Part shown: in pieces, positions 47,681 to 58,799 of the stretch
Layout: every line of letters starts with the position of its first letter
How positions within the stretch are numbered: the first letter of the stretch is position 1
The notes under the pieces: model-generated
Seen by the model: only the letters and a program-made list of their open reading frames with translations
What the model was told of the DNA's origin: nothing
Database searches by the model: none
Translations under genes and position numbers: made by a program
NCBI GenBank assembly: GCA_944989445.1
Contig: CALYLW010000056.1
Location: 8,448-72,447 of the forward strand
Direction: 5' to 3'
Length of the DNA stretch: 64,000 bases
From: Ampullaceana balthica
Lineage: Eukaryota > Mollusca > Gastropoda > Lymnaeidae

Positions 47681-48428
47681 TAAGCGACATGAGCCGTGGC
47701 TCACATGTTTCCCAGAATGTCACTTTATTCGCCACTACCTTGCCTATGTAAGTGACATGAGCCCTGGCTCTCATGTTTCCCAAAATGTCAGTCTATTCGC
47801 CCCTACCTTGCTTATGTAAGCGACATGAGCCGTGGCTCTCATGTTTCCCAGAATGTCACTCTATTCGCCCCTACCTTGCCTATGTAAGCGACATGAGCCG
47901 TGGCTCACATGTTTCTCAGAATGTCACTCTATTCGCCACTACCTTGCCTATGTAAGCGACATGAGCCGTGGCTTGCATGTTTCCCAGAATGTCACTTCAT
48001 TCGCCCCTACCTTGCCTATGTAAGCGACATGAGCCCTGGCTCTCATGTTTCCCAAAATGTCACTCTATTTGCCCCTACCTTGCTTATGTAAGCGACATGA
48101 GCCCTGGCTCTCATGTTTCCCAGAATGTCACTCTATTCGCCAATACCTTGCCAAAGTAAGCGACATGAGCCCTGGCTCTCATGTTTCCCAAAATGTCACT
48201 CTATTCGCCCCTACCTTGCCTATGTAAGCGACATGAGCCGTGGCCCTCATGTTACCCAAAATGTCACTCTATTCGCCCCTACCTTGCCTATGTAAGCGAC
48301 ATGAGCTGTGGCTCTCATATTTCCCAGAATGTCACTCCATTCGCCCCTACATTGGCTATGTAAGTGACATGAGCCCTGGCTCTCATGTTTCCAAGAATGC
48401 CACTCCATTCGCCCCTACATTGCCTGTG
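47681..48428. repeat. 68-bp satellite, eleven copies
   Basis: Eleven head-to-tail units of 68 bp share 'taagcgacatgagccgtggc', 'tctcatgtttcccagaatgt' and 'ctctattcgcccctaccttg'. The set of short plus-strand frames spaced 68 bp apart is a by-product. The unit sequence is unrelated to the 67-bp satellite at 5.4-23.9 kb despite the similar length. Confidence 0.95.
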
Positions 48429-48475
48429 GGACCGTACATAAATGACGTCACGCCTATGAGTATCGTCCACTTCAA
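48429..48475. mobile_element. Orphan terminus 'cataaatgacgtcacgc'
   Basis: Directly after the 68-bp array lies 'accgtacataaatgacgtca', the same kind of end as at 39,963 and 57,476. No further element body is recognisable. Confidence 0.4.
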
Positions 48476-49188
48476 ATAATCACGAGCAAGACCTTCATTT
48501 GATTATTGTTTAAGGACATACATACGATAAGACATTGTAACCAATAAAGTCTAAAATTATCAGATTTATACTAGTCTCAGTTTTAATCTTAGGTGTTGCC
48601 CTAACTGTGCCCTTACTGTGCCATTTAACTGTGCCCTAACATATCTGTTTTACTTATCCATGCTCTTGTGTTCTAAAGTTTTGTCTTATTCTAAAATTTA
48701 GTGTACGCTCAAGCTACAAGCTATAAGTCAAACCTGTTGACTATATCATGGTAAGATTTTCCCACGGCACTGGACTCTAACATGAGGAAACAATATGTAG
48801 AAGCGAACAGAAGAAGATTCATCTATCAGAAAATAAACCTTTAGTGGTCCGGCTTAACATCAGGTTATAATGTGGAAAACTTCAACTTTACTCAAGAAAA
48901 ATGAACACTTACGTGATGCTGAACTTGGGTTTGTGCTTGAAGAAACAGGTTAGAATGTTGGACCAAAGTTCCGCATCACATTTGGGTAATCCTGTATAAA
49001 TATTATAGTATAGTGGAAGTCAGTAAAGACAGGGATATACAAGACAGTAAACACAGATAAGTTGGAGAAGAAGTTCGCCTCACATACAGTGTACAAAAAT
49101 TAAAATTTTAAAAATGTGCATATTATGGTATATTGTTTCTAGACACAGTAGCTACAAAATGTGGGTGAAACTGCAATCAGGCTGATAG
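48476..49188. other. Gene-free stretch
   Basis: No coding sequence or repeat is recognised. An AATAAA at 48,543 has no linked gene. Confidence 0.35.
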
Positions 49189-49295
49189 GTAAGTAGATGG
49201 ATAACATGCAAACAGGGTATGAGTGAGCCTGACAAGACGTCACAAAACAGCGACCGCTCACTCATGCCCTGTTTGCATGTTATCCATCTACTTAC
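49189..49295. other. Near-perfect hairpin with 40-bp arms
   Basis: The left arm (49,189-49,228) and right arm (49,256-49,295) are complementary at 39 of 40 positions, starting 'gtaagtagatggataacatg'. The loop is 27 bp and contains 'gacgtc'. As RNA it would form a long stem-loop; as DNA a cruciform. It could be a miRNA-like precursor, the core of a foldback element, or a chance inverted duplication. Confidence 0.85.
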
Positions 49296-49866
49296 AACCT
49301 GTCATCACACCAAACGTTACACTTCTGCAAAGTTTTCCTCACCAAACAAGCTTTCTCCTACACAATCGTCATTATGACTTTTGTTTTCCAAATTCTACCA
49401 ATGTTGCATACCAATGGTTACACTCTATTCAGTGCTCCATACCAAGTACTTTACTTGGTCTCCGGCTAACTAGAGGAATTACTTCTTTTCCCACATGTCA
49501 TAAGTGCCAAGCCTCATGGTAAACAATCTTAAGAGACGAGCTCACTTAAAAAAATCTTTGAAATTCTTTAAATGCCTCTTCTTCGCTAAGCTGTATTTAT
49601 TTTAATAATTTTTATATTTTTAATTTATGGTGAATTATAAGCGGCCACTGTCTAAAAGCCATCAAATTAAAAATATTAGCGTCATCTTCTATCTACCAAT
49701 AAAATAAAACATAAATTTAAAAAAAAACATGTACAAACCGTTTTTAATTAAATTAATAGCCACTTTTATGGTAAAATAAACTCCAGTCGATCCAGAAAAG
49801 ATAGAGAGCGCAATGGTCGCAGTTCTGTAAGATATCACTGGATCTATTTCTGTACTATCATTTCAT
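49296..49866. other. Gene-free stretch
   Basis: A 99-residue plus-strand frame (49,223-49,522) overlaps the hairpin and has no recognisable motif. The rest is AT-rich. Confidence 0.35.
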
Positions 49867-52800
49867 GGGGTTGTTGATTGTGTTATTGATGGTGTCGTTG
49901 ATTGTGTTATTGGTGGTGTTGTTGATTGTGTTATTGGTTGTGTTGTTGATTGTGTTATTGGTGGTGTTGTTGATTGTGTTATTGGTGGTGTTGTTGATTG
50001 TGTTATTGGTGGTGTTGTTGATTGTGTTATTGGTGGTGTTGTTGATTGTGTTATTGGTGGTGTTGTTGATTGTGTTATTGGTGGTGTTGTTGATTGTGTT
50101 ATTGGTGGTGTTGTTGATTGTGTTATTGGTGGTGTTGTTGATTGTGGTGGTGGTGTTGTTGATTGTGTTATTGGTGGTGTTGTTGATTGTGTTATTGGTG
50201 GTGTTGTTGATTGTGTTATTGGTGGTGTTGTTGATTGTGTTATTGGTGGTGTTGTTGATAGTGTAAAGGATGGTGTTGTTGATTGTGTTATTGGTGGTGT
50301 TGTTGATTGTGTTATTGGTGGTGTTGTTGATTGTGTTATTGGTGGTGTTGTTGATTGTGTTATTGGTGGTGTTGTTGATTGTGTTATTGGTGGTGTTGTT
50401 GATAGTGTAAAGGATGGTGTTGTTGATTGTGTTATTGGTGGTGTTGTTTATGTGTTATTGATGGTGGTGTTGATTGTGTTATTGATGGTGGTGTTGATTG
50501 TGTTATTGGTGGTGTTGTTGATTGTGTTATTGGTGGTGTTGTTGATGTGTTAGGTGGTGTTGTTGATTGTGTTATTGGTGGTGTTGTTGATGTGTTATTG
50601 TGGTGGTGTTGATTGTGTTATTGGTGGTGTTGTTGATGTGTTATTGGTGGTGTTGTTGATTGTGTTATTGTGGTGTTGTTGATTGTGTTATTGTGGTGTT
50701 GTTGATTGTGTTATTGGTGGTGTTGTTGATTGTGTTATTGGTGTGTGTTGTTGATGTGTTATTGTGGTGTTGTTGATTGTGTTATTGGTGGTGTTGTTGA
50801 TGTGTTATGGTGGTGTTGTTGATTGTGTTATTGGTGGTGTTGTTGATGTGTTATTGTGGTGGTGTTGATTGTGTTATTGATGGTGTTGTTGATTGTGTTA
50901 TTGGTGGTGTTGTTGATTGTGTTATTGGTGGTGTTGTTGATGTGTTATTGATGGTGTTGTTGATTGTGTTATTGGTGGTGTTGTTGATTGTGTTATGGTG
51001 GTGTTGTTGATTGTGTTATTGGTGGTGTTGTTGATGTGTTATTGTGGTGGTGTTGATTGTGTTATTGGTGGTGTTGTTGATTGTGTTATTGGTGGTGTTG
51101 TTGATTGTGTTATTGTGGTGTTGTTGATTGTGTTATTGTTGGTGGTGTTGATTGTGTTATTGGTGGTGTTGTTGATTGTGTTATTGGTGGTGTTGTTGAT
51201 TGTGTTATTGTGGTGTTGTTGATTGTGTTATTGTGGTGTTGTTGATTGTGTTATTGGTGGTGTTGTTGATTGTGTTATTGGTGGTGTTGTTGATTGTGTT
51301 AGTGGTGGTGGTGTTGATTGTGTTATTGTGGTGTTGTTGATTGTGTTATTGGTGGTGTTGTTGATTGTGTTATTGTGGTGTTGTTGATTGTGTTATTGAT
51401 GGTGTTGTTGATTGTGTTATTGATGGTGGTGTTGATTGTGTTATTGTGGTGTTGTTGATTGTGTTATTGGTGGTGTTGTTGATTGTGTTATTGATGGTGT
51501 TGTTGATTGTGTTATTGGTGGTGTTGTTGATTGTGTTATTGGTGGTGTTGTTGATTGTGTTATTGTGGTGTTGTTGATTGTGTTTTGATGGTGTGTTGTT
51601 GTTGTGTTATTGGTGGTGTTGTTGATTGTGTTATTGGTGGTGTTGTTGATTGTGTTATTGGTTGTGTTGTTGATTGTGTTATTGGTGTGTTGTTGTTGTG
51701 TTATTGTGGTGTTGTTGTTTGTTATTGTGGTGTGTGTTGATTGTGTTATTGTGGTGTTGTTGTTGTGTTATTGTGGTGTTGTTGATTGTGTTATTGGTGG
51801 TGTTGTTGTTGTGTTATTGTGGTGTTGTTGATTGTGTTATTGATGGTGTGTGTTGATTGTGTTTTGGTGGTGTTGTTGTTGATTGTGTTATTGTGGTGTT
51901 GTTGATTGTGTTTTGGTGGTGTTGTTGATTGTGTTATTGGTGGTGTTGTTGATTGTGTTTTGTGTGTTGTTGTTGTGTTTGTTGTGTTGTGATTGTTTTG
52001 TGTGGTGTTGTTGATTGTGTTATTGGTGTGTTGTTGTTGTGTTTTGATGGTGTTGTTGTTGTTGTGTTATTGTGGTGTTGTTGTTGTGTATTGGTGTGTT
52101 GTTGATTGTGTTTGGTTGTTGTTGTTGTTTTGTGGTGGTGTTGTTGATTGTGTTTTGGTAGTGTTGTTGATTGTGTTTTGGTGGTGTTGTTGTTGTTGTG
52201 TTATTGTGGTGTTGTTGATTGTGTTATTGGTGGTGTTGTTGATTGTGTTATTGATGGTGTTGTTGATTGTGTTATTGGTGTGTTGTTGATTGTGGTGTGG
52301 TGTTGTTGATTGTGTTTTGGTGGTGTTGTTGATTGTGTTATTGGTGGTGTTGTTGATTGTGTTTTGGTGGTGTTGTTGATTGTGTTTTGGTAGTGTTGTT
52401 GATTGTGTTATTGATGGTGTTGTTGATTGTGTTATTGATGGTGTTGTTGATTGTGTTATTGGTGGTGTTGTTGATTGTGTTATTGGTAGTGTTGTTGATT
52501 GTGTTATTGGTGGTGTTGTTGATTGTGTTAGTGGTGGTGTTGTTGATTGTGTTATTGGTGGTGTTGTTGATTGTGTTATTGGTGGTGTTGTTGATTGTGT
52601 TATTGATGGTGTTGTTGATTGTGTTATTGGTGGTGTTGTTGATTGTGTTATTGATGGTGTTGTTGATTGTGTTATTGGTTGTGTTGTTGATTGTGTTATT
52701 GGTGGTGTTGTTGATTGTGGTGGTGGTGTTGTTGATTGTGTTATTGGTGGTGTTGTTGATTGTGTTATTGGTGGTGTTGTTGATTGTGTTATTGGTGGTG

Positions 52801-53445
52801 TTGTTGATTGTGTTTTGGTAGTGTTGTTGATTGTGTTATTGATGGTGTGTTGATTGTGTTATTGTGGTGGTGTTGATTGTGTTATTGGTGGTGTTGTTGA
52901 TTGTGTTATTGGTGGTGTTGTTGATTGTGTTATTGGTGGTGTTGTTGATTGTGTTATTGGTGGTGTTGTTGATTGTGTTATTGGTAGTTTTGTTGATTGT
53001 GTTATTGATGGTGGTGTTGATTGTGTTATTGGTGGTGTTGTTGATTGTGTTATTGGTGGTGTTGTTGATTGTGTTATTGGTTGTGTTGTTGATTGTGTTA
53101 TTGGTAGTGGTGTTGATTGTGTTATTGGTGGTGTTGTTGATTGTGTTATTGGTAGTGTTGTTGATTGTGTTATTGCTGCTGGTGTTGATTGTGTTATTGG
53201 TGGTGTTGTTGATTGTGTTATTGGTGGTGTTGTTGATTGTGTTATTGGTGGTGTTGTTGATTGTGTTGTTGGTGGTGTTGTTGATTGTGTTATTGGTGGT
53301 GTTGTTGATTGTGTTATTGGTGGTGTTGTTGATTGTGTTATTGGTGGTGTTGTTGATTGTGTTATTGGTGCTGTTGTTGATTGTGTTATTGCTGGTGTTG
53401 TTGATTGTGTTATTGCTGGTGTTGTTGATTGTGTTATTGCTGGTG
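49867..53445. repeat. 3.6-kb minisatellite of 24-bp units
   Basis: About 149 units of 24 bp, typically 'gtgttattggtggtgttgtt' plus 'gatt', fill the region. The first and last kilobase are regular; the centre (about 50.4-52.4 kb) has many units shortened or rearranged, including loss of 'attg' or 'gatt'. The plus strand is nearly free of cytosine. As 24 is a multiple of three and the unit lacks stops, long open frames appear in more than one frame (VIGGVVDC or VVLLIVLL repeats). Because all codon positions are equally conserved and the centre breaks every frame, I read this as non-coding. Confidence 0.96.
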
Positions 53446-53644
53446 CAGTCGTGGGGGTCGTTGTGTTGAATAAATGTGTGGGCTCCTCAGGTGCATCCTC
53501 TAAAACAAGAAAGACAAGAACAAAAAAGATAATACAAGTAATGGGATAACTAGAACATAGTCATGATGCGAGATGATTGGCAGATGTGTTGCATTAGTTG
53601 TAGTATACTGTATTACAGATAGAAAGTACAATAGAAAGAACAGT

Positions 53645-53652
53645 GTTAGGAG
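53645..53652. repeat. Left 8-bp target-site duplication (GTTAGGAG) of a MITE
   Basis: GTTAGGAG occurs exactly before the MITE and again at 53,828-53,835. Confidence 0.85.
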
Positions 53653-53827
53653 CAATGCTCCCTTTAAGCTGCGCGGTTGCGCAAGTGTCTGACCGACGCC
53701 TCGCAGCAGTTTGGATATACCGCGCAGCAAATTCTGTAAAATATTGCACAAAGAATTATGCTGTGCAACTTTGCACACGAGTTTTATTACTTTGCACACG
53801 AACTAACAAACCTTAGAGGGAACATTG
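53653..53827. mobile_element. 175-bp hAT-type MITE
   Basis: The terminal inverted repeats start 'caatgctccctttaag' and, inverted from the other side, 'caatgttccctctaag'. A perfect 8-bp duplication GTTAGGAG flanks it. The interior is rich in 'gcgcggttgcgcaag'-like and 'tttgcacacga' motifs. I remember related short elements from several marine invertebrates. No coding capacity; it would depend on a hAT transposase supplied from elsewhere. Confidence 0.85.
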
Positions 53828-53849
53828 GTTAGGAGCATTATATTTTAAG

Positions 53850-53926
53850 ATAGGGAGAGAGAGAGTGACAGAGAGAGAGAGCGGGAGGGAGGGAGGGAGG
53901 GAGAGAGAGACAGAGAGAGAGAGAGA

Positions 53927-54008
<82 letters not shown>

Positions 54009-54042
54009 AAGAGAGAGACAGAGAGAGAGAAAGAGAAAGAGA

Positions 54043-54080
<38 letters not shown>

Positions 54081-54092
54081 CGAGAGAGATCG
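53850..54092. repeat. GA microsatellite of about 240 bp
   Basis: An almost pure purine plus strand of (GA)n with scattered GGGA, CAGA and AAAG variants. An 86-residue Arg/Glu frame through it is a by-product. Such tracts can adopt triplex structures. Confidence 0.95.
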
Positions 54093-54868
54093 CTGAAATG
54101 TTATATTTTCATCATTGTCTTATAGAAAGTGAATAAACATGCATCTGATTTCTTAGCTCGTCTTGGAGCTGAAGCGAAGAACTGTTCTGTGTTGTTCTCT
54201 GTGGATGACTACGGCCTAGCCTTATAACAATGGCGTTAAATTTCTATTAGCTAAACTTATTATTTAACAAATATTTAGTTAACTATAAAGTTTATAAGAA
54301 TTCTAAAGATTCTAACCTACCCGCAAGTTACACCATCGCAGACATTTTTCTTGACTTAAATTTGAAATCTCCTCATATTTTAAAGAAACCACATACTTTT
54401 AAACCACATAAGTTTTAGGTAACTATTTTAAATGTTCGTTTACGGATACATATAATATGCGCTAAATTATATTTGAAACAAAAACACATTTAGCAAAATA
54501 TAACTTTTCAATGCATTTTAAATGTGTAATTTAGAAAATAACTTTACTTTTAATATTTTCAAACGAATGAATTATTTTAAAATAATGTTAAACATCAAAA
54601 ATGTAGTGCGTTATCAATTCAACATTTTAAATAATTTATTTTAAGAGATAGTCGAGTTCTACAAAGAGGAAGAATATATTACATAGACATAGACCAAAAA
54701 TGTTCACTGTCAGAAAATAAATTTTCGAAACTTTATAGATAATATATAGAAATGTTTAAGGGTAAATATAAAAAAAACGTTCTTACCATTTTAAACAGAT
54801 GTAACATCAGCACTCACGCACGCACACATGCACGCTCACACGCAAGCACACAGACGCACACATTCACA
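54093..54868. other. AT-rich gene-free stretch ending in a CA-rich tract
   Basis: No gene is visible. The final 60 bp (54,810-54,868) are CA/CGCA-rich. Confidence 0.45.
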
Positions 54869-55639
54869 CAGTGGCGTCACTAGGGGGGTGCGGGGGGTGC
54901 GGGCCGCCCCGGGTGACACCCATCAGGGGGTGACACCCAAGCCTAAAATTTACTGTGTACGATTTTATGTCAGAAAAAAAGAAGTCAAATTTTTTTCATC
55001 TAGAAAGAAATTAAGAAATACAATGAAACACATTGAACGTGAAAACTTTTATTTAAAAAATATCAGTTAACTTGCAATAATAAAACAGTCCCAACACACA
55101 GACAACATTAAAATAAATTAGGAAAATAAAGAAAAGAAAAAGTCGCAGCAGAGAGATCTTTAAGAAAAAGACTGGGCATGAAAGGGGCAGTGTTTTATGT
55201 TTTAAAAGATATAAAGCCATGTGGGCTTGGACACACCGACAGCATGGACGAATCCTACCTCACGACTTCCTCCACAACAGTGGGGTGGGGGGGGGAGATA
55301 CGATTTTTATTCCCCCCAAAAAATCAAAAGATGGCTTTTCTTTGTTGATGTTTTATAGAGGAAAATTATGAATTCAATATCTTTGAGTTAATATTTTGTT
55401 ATATATATATTTATTAAAGGCGTGAAAGCATAGACAGTAGACATGTTTATTTACAGGTAGTCCTCCGGTTACGATGGTCTCATCCCGACTTACGCTGTTT
55501 GGTGGTTCCGAACGAGCCTGCGTTATTCCGTATTTTTAAATATATATTTTTTAAAAACTTTTTTTCATGGGGTAACGAATTGTTTTCTCTATTTGTAATC
55601 AAAAATTTATTGAAAAATATGTTTTTTTTATTATTTCAA

Positions 55640-57000
55640 CCTACAACTTTCATTTGCGAATTTTTCTCATGGCGAAGTTTTCAAACAAGTCAGTAAAGCT
55701 AAGTAAGCTTACAAGTTCCTTTTCAGTGACATAATAGAGAGCATAATCAGTCTTTGTTGTCCCATGCAAATTTTTACTCATTTTATATTCTTTTCAACTT
55801 GAAAAGGATCGCTCTCAGCTGCAGTTTGATGGCATAATTGAAAGATAGATGCGAAGTGTGATGTGTACATTTGTAAAGGACTATGTGAAATTTAGCTCAT
55901 TCAAAAGCAGCAAAATTGTTAACTCTGTGCACGTGTTTTGAGTTTCGCATTGGTCTACTTTCTTTTGCTTACCCTGTGCCTGGGTCTGGACAATAACTTT
56001 TTAAAGAGTTCTGAAAATTGGACTAATTCTGAAATCGCTTGAATATTCTTCCATTAACTTGGCAGCTGCCCATCGAATGGCGAAATTCCTGAACTAATAT
56101 TTTTTTTGGTCCGTGTTTGATAAAAACACTGTTTTTTTTTCGTAGGGGGTTCTAATGTTTCCATTAGACCTTTCTTGGGGCTTGGTAGACCTTGACGACG
56201 CCCATCTCCTCTCCAGGTCAGCGGAGGACTTTTTAGCGATAGTCATTCATCAACGTGGCTTTAACATGGGCTCGACCCTCATGCCCCTCAGCTTGTGAGG
56301 CGAGCGCACTATTGACTTCGCTATCCAGCCACCAACTCATTTAGTTTTTCTAAGAAAGGCACATTTCTGATGGATGTCTTTATATGCGCCTAATCGACGT
56401 TGTAGGGCTTAATAAAGTTTGTCAATGATTAAACCTTGAATTTTTGTCTGACGCTTTCTATTTTTTAATTTTTTTGTATAGCATTGAAGATTGTTTATAC
56501 TCTTTTTTTACCATGGACTTGTCCTTTTCTTTGACTTCATAGTAATTTAAGAATGCTGTCTTTGAACAAACTCAAATTTAAAGTAAAATAGCGACTTCCA
56601 GTAGTTCAAGTTCTTTTAGAAATTGTTCTGCTTCAAGTCGACAGTCACGTGGCTTATTTTCGTTTGTTGCTAATTCTTCCAGTGCTGCGATATTCTCATG
56701 GTATGAGTTATTAACAGACCTTACAGCATAATGTCAGGCTGACCATCTTGTGTCAGACAATGCTTTGTTAACATGTATCAATTTCATGTGTTTTTGAAGT
56801 ACCTGTCAACGATGAGTAGATGCAACAAGCCGTGTATAAAGATTTTGCAGAAGACAAAAAAAAATCTGACTGCAAAATCTCTTTTCCCAACCAAATTAAT
56901 AGAATGAGCTGTACACGGCACATAATGAGCAACACTGCACTTCTCACGAAGAATAGCCTGGTTTCCGTTATAATTCCTACTCATATGTGCAGCATTGCCG
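55640..57000 (-). pseudogene. ZMYM1-like hAT transposase remnants
   Basis: Reading the minus strand from 57,000 down, one finds SRNYNGNQAILREKC and AHYVPCTAHSINLVGKR (hAT core, C..H region), then MKLIHVNKALSDTRWSA, an internal stop, YAVRSVNNSYHENIAALEEL and RLEAEQFLKELELLE. A SINE insertion at 56,132-56,333 interrupts. The C-terminal part near 55,900-55,650 reads TNVHITLRIYLS, then ERSFSS.KRIKN (dimerisation region), then SFTDLFENFAMRKIRK. The order matches ZMYM1-type hAT transposases. Many stops and shifts make it non-functional. Confidence 0.7.
56132..56333 (-). mobile_element. tRNA-derived SINE, about 200 bp
   Basis: The minus strand starts GGTGGCTGGATAGCGAAGTC, continues with a tRNA-like body whose anticodon loop reads CTCACAA (anticodon CAC, valine-like), and has a B-box-like GGGTCGAGCCC. 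Then follow a non-tRNA body ('gggcgtcgtcaaggtctacc') and an A9 tail at 56,140-56,132. It lies in the same orientation as, and interrupts, the ZMYM1-like transposase. Confidence 0.65.
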
Positions 57001-57149
57001 TTTGACTGTCCAAGGCATTTTCAGGGATTAAATACAAACATTTGCCTGCATCTTTATTATACATTATAATTTATAATAAGTTTGGGGGGCCTTAAATTAT
57101 TGGGGGCCCCTAGCTTTAGCCCGTTCTACTCGCCCCCCTTTTTAATCCG

Positions 57150-57476
57150 CCATAGGGGGATGGGGTCACTCGTCTGTGTCGATGTTTAACGAGGGGGGGG
57201 GGTGGGTGTGTTTAAAAAAATGTGACGTCACATCAAAAACGCGCAACTTTAAATAAAAGTTCCACTTAAATATTTGATTGTTTACCATTTATATAATTGC
57301 GTTTTCAATGGCTTCACGCGTGTTACGATATTAGAGTGCAGACTTACACTAATTACATATTTAAATGACAAAAATAATTTGCAACATGCTAATTTTTATT
57401 CAGAAAATACGGCTTGGATGGTTGGGGGGGGGGAGTTGTCAAGGCTTTGTGACGTCATTTATGGACGACCCCTTCA
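57150..57476. mobile_element. MITE-like remnant with 'gtccataaatgacgtc' end
   Basis: The right end 'tgacgtcatttatggacgac' and the interior 'aaatgtgacgtcacatcaaa' match the element at 39,963 in inverted layout. The left end is degraded around a G-run near 57,190. It lies within the hAT element ending at 57,539. Confidence 0.55.
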
Positions 57477-57546
57477 GTCGTGAAGGGGTGACACCATGAG
57501 CTACCGCCCCGGGTGACACCAACCCTAGTGACGCCTCTGTTTTTAA

Positions 57547-57945
57547 TGACACGCTTTTGGTTTGGAGATTAAATATGAAGCGGTTTCTGTATTTTTTGCC
57601 TAATGTAGATTTTATACATCGAAAAATCCGAAATATCTTTGTTCTGGTATGGGATTGTAAACATTAACAGGATAACTGTATTTTTAAAAAACAAAGAAAC
57701 ATTCTGAAATTTCAGAGGACTCATAAAAGGCAACAACATTTGAAAATATAAAATTCTCAATTTTGGAAACTTATTTTTAATAACAAAGGTATTTTAATAC
57801 CAGGAAAGAAAAATGTTAGCTAAACAAAAAATCAAATTTAGATATGTCTTTAATTGAATTTTGCTATTGAAACCTAAACAAAATGCTCTTAAAATATATA
57901 TACCCTTTCTCCAGAAGGAAAGAATAATTGAATAGTAGCTTTATA
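57547..57945. repeat. Interspersed repeat R1, copy 2
   Basis: Partner of 26,334-26,735 in the same orientation. It begins within 10 bp of the end of the ZMYM1-like hAT element and runs into repeat R2. Confidence 0.8.
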
Positions 57946-58565
57946 TACAATAATGTCCGTGAAATGTGCAAGAATCAACTTAATTTTTATTGCTCCATAT
58001 GTTGGGAGCGTTTACTTCTTCCTCTGATTCAGGTGTGTTGACTATCTGGAACACCTCTCCTCCAACTAAATGACTGTCTCAAAATGTTTTACTTTCGACG
58101 AAATATCATACCAACTTTGGTGTTTGACGATGTAATGAAAGACGTTGGTGTAGTTGATCCTGATACAATTACTCTTGGCTTCCAAGAGCCTCTAGGTACT
58201 TTCTGCATATGTTCTTTGTTTTCAATATGAAATTTTGGACTTTCTCAGATTTTGGCGGATTTGTTGTAATACTTCTGTTTTAGCTGTGACTCATGATACT
58301 CATTGCATATTACTACACAGAGATTTTAATAAGATTAATCTGCTGACAACCCGACAAAGCAATAATGGGCTTAGACTGTTTTTTTTTACCTTCTGAAATT
58401 CAAAATTCTCTTTTTTATCTTTCACTTAGTATTTGACTAATGATTTGCATACAACAGGCAATGTTTAACCGCTGTACGTAGTAAGCCGTTGTTTCAGATG
58501 CTCTCATATTTGTCCAGCTTTATTTAGATTCAGATCTGACTACCGAAGTAATCTTGCTCTCCTGT
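57946..58565. repeat. Interspersed repeat R2, copy 2
   Basis: Partner of 35,463-36,000, same orientation, with an extra piece of about 85 bp around 58,390-58,490 absent from copy 1. Confidence 0.75.
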
Positions 58566-58799
58566 ATTAATTTTTCACAGCCATTCTACGCTTAATAATG
58601 ATTCTGTTAAACTATTGAATTCCCATGACCTTGATTTTAGTTTCAGGTATGTTATAAAACTATCATGACATTCTTTTGTATGTCGAGCTTAAGCTCATTG
58701 CTTCACTGGCAAGCCTCATCAAGCGGGCATCGCCATAACGATAATTTTACACAGCTATTGGAATTTACCTATCCTAATCCCCAACAAGCGTGAGGGGTT

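Larger units (their letters stand above)
54869..57539 (-). mobile_element. Decayed ZMYM1-like hAT transposon, 2.67 kb
   Basis: The ends 'cagtggcgtcactaggg' (54,869-54,885) and, inverted, 'cagaggcgtcactaggg' (57,523-57,539) match at 16 of 17 positions. Both are followed by 'ccccgggtgacacc'-type subterminal sequence. Between them lie remnants of a minus-strand transposase, a SINE and a MITE-like piece. The 8-bp flanks (cattcaca and tttttaat) do not match, so one end may have been altered after insertion. Confidence 0.75.

Noticed and set aside
47681..48428. Relationship between the 68-bp array and the 67-bp satellite
   Set aside because: Similar period only; comparing unit motifs by eye shows no shared words.
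47637..48479. CRISPR-like array of regularly spaced units
   Set aside because: The 68-bp units are head-to-tail repeats with no unique spacers, and the window is eukaryotic. The same applies to the 50-bp and 37-bp arrays.
52357..53549. Open frames of 150-231 residues with VIGGVVDC or VVLLIVLL repeats
   Set aside because: The 24-bp unit has no stop in several frames, all codon positions are equally conserved, and central indels destroy every frame.
53865..54125. 86-residue Arg/Glu-rich open frame
   Set aside because: Translation of a GA microsatellite.
54861..57547. Target-site duplication for the ZMYM1-like hAT element
   Set aside because: The 8 bp on each side (cattcaca, tttttaat) do not match, so no duplication is claimed.
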